The notes under the pieces were generated by a model. It made no database searches, had not been told where the DNA came from, and was given only the letters and a program-made list of their open reading frames with translations. Below, piece by piece: positions 40,165-42,882 of a DNA stretch of 42,882 bases; within the stretch, counting starts at the first letter, position 1; each line of letters opens with the position of its first letter. A program made the translations under genes and the position numbers. Source of the DNA: Pigoraptor vietnamica (Eukaryota; Opisthokonta; Filasterea); assembly GCA_943704525.1 (NCBI GenBank), contig CALSCQ010000284.1, positions 1-42,882 on the forward strand, given 5' to 3'.

Positions 40165-40657
40165 CTTTGCCGCGAACGAGGCAGGGCGATCCGCCACTGC
40201 AACACGCCGTCTCCTTCCCAGTCGCGCGTTTGCAGAGTGTGATGCCCTCAGCGAGTTCAGCGAGTCCCCATCGTCACATAGTCCTCCACAGACTCAACGC
40301 GTTGAACGCTGCCACTCGAAGGCGTCGGGACTGTATGCGAGTGCGCAGTTCGCCCGACACTTTTCCGCCCTTGAAACGAAAGGCTCGTGCGTGTCCCGAC
40401 GTACGTGTAAACAAAGCGCATAAGGTGTGTGAAAGTGGCTCCCATTCGCGACCGCACAGCACAGTTCAAAAACCGGTGCAACGCAAGGTGGATGTTAATT
40501 ATGCAAGATAAGGTGGGTATTACATGGGACGGACTAACCCCCACTCCATCCCACACTTCGCCCAAAGTAACGCTCCCACGTGAGAACATGCATTTCAAAC
40601 GAATTGCCGTGAATGCTCAAAATCTAAAGAGCGATTTTCCCGTCGCCCTTCGCAAGA
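40165..40657. promoter_or_regulatory. Divergent intergenic region, kinase / RRP42
   Basis: 493 bases between two start codons. An AT-richer segment at about 40485-40520 (TGGATGTTAATTATGCAAGAT) may hold the RRP42 core promoter. No gene is seen. Confidence 0.45.
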
Positions 40658-41179
40658 ATGGCGTCCGCGCGCCTGTCGCAGTACGAGCGGCAGTATCTTC
40701 TCGCCGGCGTGGAGTCCAATTTCCGCGCAGATGGCCGCGGGTGTATGGACTACCGCCCGTTTGCCATCGACACGGGCATCATCTCAAACACAAACGGATC
40801 CGCGAGGCTGCGACTGGTGGGCGTGCGTGCGACTGCGAGGGCTTCTTGTCGGCATGGACGCTGTTGTCGCTGTTGTGCATGACGTCTCTCGTTACGTGTT
40901 ATTTTGTAACTTCGTTCATGCGACGTATGTGTTATTTTTGTGTAATTTTATTAATGCGATGTCGCTGAATGCGCCCGTTGTGCGAAGGGTACGACGGATG
41001 TCATTGTGGGCATTAAGGCGGAAATAGGCGAACCGGACGTCGCACGGCCAGGGGAAGGGCGCATCCTGTTCTCTGTGGAATGGTGAGAGAAGGCTCGACA
41101 TGCCTGCCGTGTGTGTGTTGATGTCAGTATTGCTGGCTTCTGCCTCAATCGTACGAGGCATTAGCCTCTCAGTGCGCGT

Positions 41180-41228
<49 letters not shown>

Positions 41229-42882
41229 TACACACACATACACACACACACACAAACTGCACACACACAATTACACTCACTCGCATGCATGCACACGCAC
41301 ACGGCCTCCACATATTGACGTGTGCTTTCGCTGCAGTTCTGCCAACGCATCGCCTGAGTTTGAGGGCAAGGGAGGGGAAGACCTCTCGCTTGAGATTGCG
41401 CGCAACTTGGAGCGCGGATTTGGCGTCAAGGGCGCGATCGACCTCACGCCCCTCTGCATCCTCCGGGGACAGCAGTGCTGGGTGCTTTATGTGGACGCGC
41501 TGGTGAGTAACTGCATACGACGTACCTTTGACGTGTTGCAACGTGTGGCAACCGTACAAGGTCTGTGGCCATGAAGCAGAGCGCGCGCGTGTGTGGGTAT
41601 GTGTGTGTGTGTGAGAGAGAGTGTGTGTGGTGTGGATGTGTGTGGGTGTGTGTGTGTGTGGTGTGGATGTGTGTGGGTGTGTGTGTGTGTGAGAGAGAGT
41701 GTGTGTGGTGTGGATGTGTGTGGTGTGTGTGTGTGTGAGTGAGTGTGTGTGGTGTGGATGTGTGTGGTGTGTGTGTGAGAGAGAGTGTGTGTGTGTGTGG
41801 TGTGTGTGATGTGTGTGCGTGTGTGTACGTGCGTGTGTGTGTGTGTGTGGGGGGGAGGGGGGGGGGGGGGTGTACGCCAATGGTTTTCTGATACCTTCTC
41901 CGTACTGCTTGCCTACTATCTCAGGTACTAGTCGCCGGCGGAAACCTTATCGATTCTGTGGCACTCTGTGCACGCGCGGCGCTTCATGTGGCGCGGTGGG
42001 TCGGCGGGGTATACTGTAGCTCTCGCCGTAGTAGTGCTCAGGGATGTCTGTCCATTCGATCTTTCGTGTTGGGTACTCCGTCGTCCTACCGTGATGCCGC
42101 AGATCTGTGCCGCACACTCATATTGTCCGCGTGTATTTGCACGCACGCATGCACGCACACGCAGCATTCCCAAAGTGAGTGTGGTGACGACGGAGGACGG
42201 AACGCCGGAAATTGAGATATCGGACGACCCCGCGGATGCGTTTGCGCTGAGGGCCGACAACGCGCCTGTTCTGGTCACATTATCAAAGGTCTGCGGGCCG
42301 TCTGCGACCCCTTCTAGCTGCTCGACACCTTGACCACTGTGTTTTATTGTTGCCGTGTGGTCACGTGCCTTCCGTCGGGTATGGGCTCACATTCATTAGA
42401 GAGTAACCATTTTTTCGTTGCCTTTCCCTCTTTCGGCCAAGTGGAGTCTATGGACACACGTCTATGATTTAAGCTGATCCGACACCTCTTTCGGCCAGAT
42501 TGGCTCGCGGCACATTGTCGACGCCGTTCCTTCCGAAGAAGCGTGCGCCACGTCAAAACTGGTCGTCGCCGTGAACGCAGCAGGTTTGTGAGCCAGATTG
42601 GAATGCCGGCGCAGCACGTGCGTGCGCTTGCTTGCGTCGACGACGGCAGTGGGCCGATGCTGAGTTCTGCTCTGTGTCATGTGTGTGCAGGCAAGGTGAC
42701 GAGCGTTGTGGGTGGCGGTGCTGGTGGACTCGAAGTGCAGCTGATGCGGGATATGATTGAGGTGGGCCCCTTGCTCAATGCACACACAAGGCGCCCTCCC
42801 TCCTTCCCTCCCATAGGCAAGCAATGTCCGACACGCCGCAGCCCTCAAGCACGAGGGTGTTCACGGAGGCAAGCTGCGACAC
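40658..42882 (+). CDS. EXOSC7: Exosome ring subunit RRP42/EXOSC7 (8 exons seen, 3' end outside the window)
   Basis: Exons: 40658-40816, 40988-41082, 41337-41502, 41925-41995, 42165-42288, 42499-42583, 42691-42761, 42817-42882 (open at the edge). About 279 residues are visible. RRP42 is one of six RNase PH-like proteins of the eukaryotic exosome ring, which guides RNA to the RRP44/RRP6 nucleases; the ring itself is inactive in most eukaryotes. Motifs match the family in order: SQYERQYLLAGVESNFRADGRG, YRPFAIDTGIISNTNGSAR, DVIVGIKAEIG, ASPEFEGKGGEDLSLEIA, CWVLYVDALVLVAGGNLIDS, ARIPKVSV, ISDDPADAF and RHIVDAVPSEEACA. The family is about 290 aa long, so only the last helix is missing. The donor after exon 5 (GTCTGC) is weak but phase and homology support it. 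Confidence 0.93.
41181..41254 (+). repeat. (CA)n microsatellite, RRP42 intron 2
   Basis: About 70 bases of CA with a few CATA variants. It is the only long tract in the window with CA on the plus strand. Confidence 0.9.
41589..41870 (+). repeat. GT/GA compound microsatellite ending in poly-G, RRP42 intron 3
   Basis: About 280 bases contain a loose higher-order repeat of GTGTGGATGTGTGTGG with GAGAGAGA blocks, ending in an interrupted G tract (41850-41870). Confidence 0.9.

Noticed and set aside
36096-40197. Long open frames of (Thr-His)n and (Cys-Val)n across the GT repeats
   Set aside because: They are translations of intronic microsatellites. Homology places kinase exons on either side and the repeats are spliced out.

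Overview
The window is a gene-dense piece of a nuclear genome from a unicellular eukaryote. It is GC-rich and holds 13 protein genes. I rebuilt exon by exon the 12 that have introns and found 104 spliceosomal introns. All 12 complete models give an open frame of exact codon multiples from ATG to stop; the last gene runs off the right edge. By my models about 54% of the window is coding, about 32% intron and about 13% intergenic. I recognised no tRNA, rRNA, CRISPR array, transposon or viral gene. The gene set (animal-type fascin, Rho exchange factor, TKL kinase/cyclase receptor, plant/fungal-type SDP1-like patatin, TRP-like and cyclic-nucleotide-gated channels) suggests a free-living heterotrophic protist. 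An amoebozoan is my best guess, by analogy with kinase-cyclase receptors of Acanthamoeba-like amoebae, but this rests on gene content only.

Layout. 1-1014: intergenic, nothing recognised. 1015-3165 (+) fascin. 3600-4749 (+) 2-Cys peroxiredoxin with a signal peptide. 5509-8502 (+) RhoGEF (IQ-like motif, DH, PH, HR1-like coiled coil). 9140-14317 (+) voltage-gated-type K+ channel with two tandem cyclic-nucleotide-binding domains. 14549-17253 (-) tandem AAA+ ATPase. 17439-18924 (+) CCR4/nocturnin-type EEP nuclease. 19106-21913 (-) divergent pyruvate kinase. 22323-25356 (+) ankyrin/coiled-coil protein. 25696-29068 (+) ankyrin-TRP-like channel. 29589-30986 (+) intronless mitochondrial-type NAD kinase 2. 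31049-34101 (-) SDP1/TGL-type patatin. 34511-40164 (-) membrane TKL kinase - cyclase-homology - second kinase-homology protein. 40658-42882 (+, partial) exosome ring subunit RRP42/EXOSC7.

The genes do not form a pathway. Several fit an actin/Rho and cyclic-nucleotide/Ca2+ signalling theme (fascin, RhoGEF, cNMP-gated channel, TRP-like channel, kinase-cyclase receptor). The most notable biology is that all four minus-strand genes have altered catalytic motifs. The patatin lacks both its nucleophilic Ser and its catalytic Asp. The pyruvate kinase lacks the Mg-binding Asp and the catalytic Thr. The receptor carries an apparently dead cyclase and a pseudokinase behind an intact kinase. The AAA protein has an altered first Walker B.

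Genome architecture is also unusual. 5' splice sites are overwhelmingly GTG rather than GTA. Long GT and poly-G tracts lie in introns, nearly always with the G/T strand on the plus strand. One intron has a 10-nt microexon as neighbour, one is a 400-nt minisatellite without an internal AG, and one is probably GC-AG.
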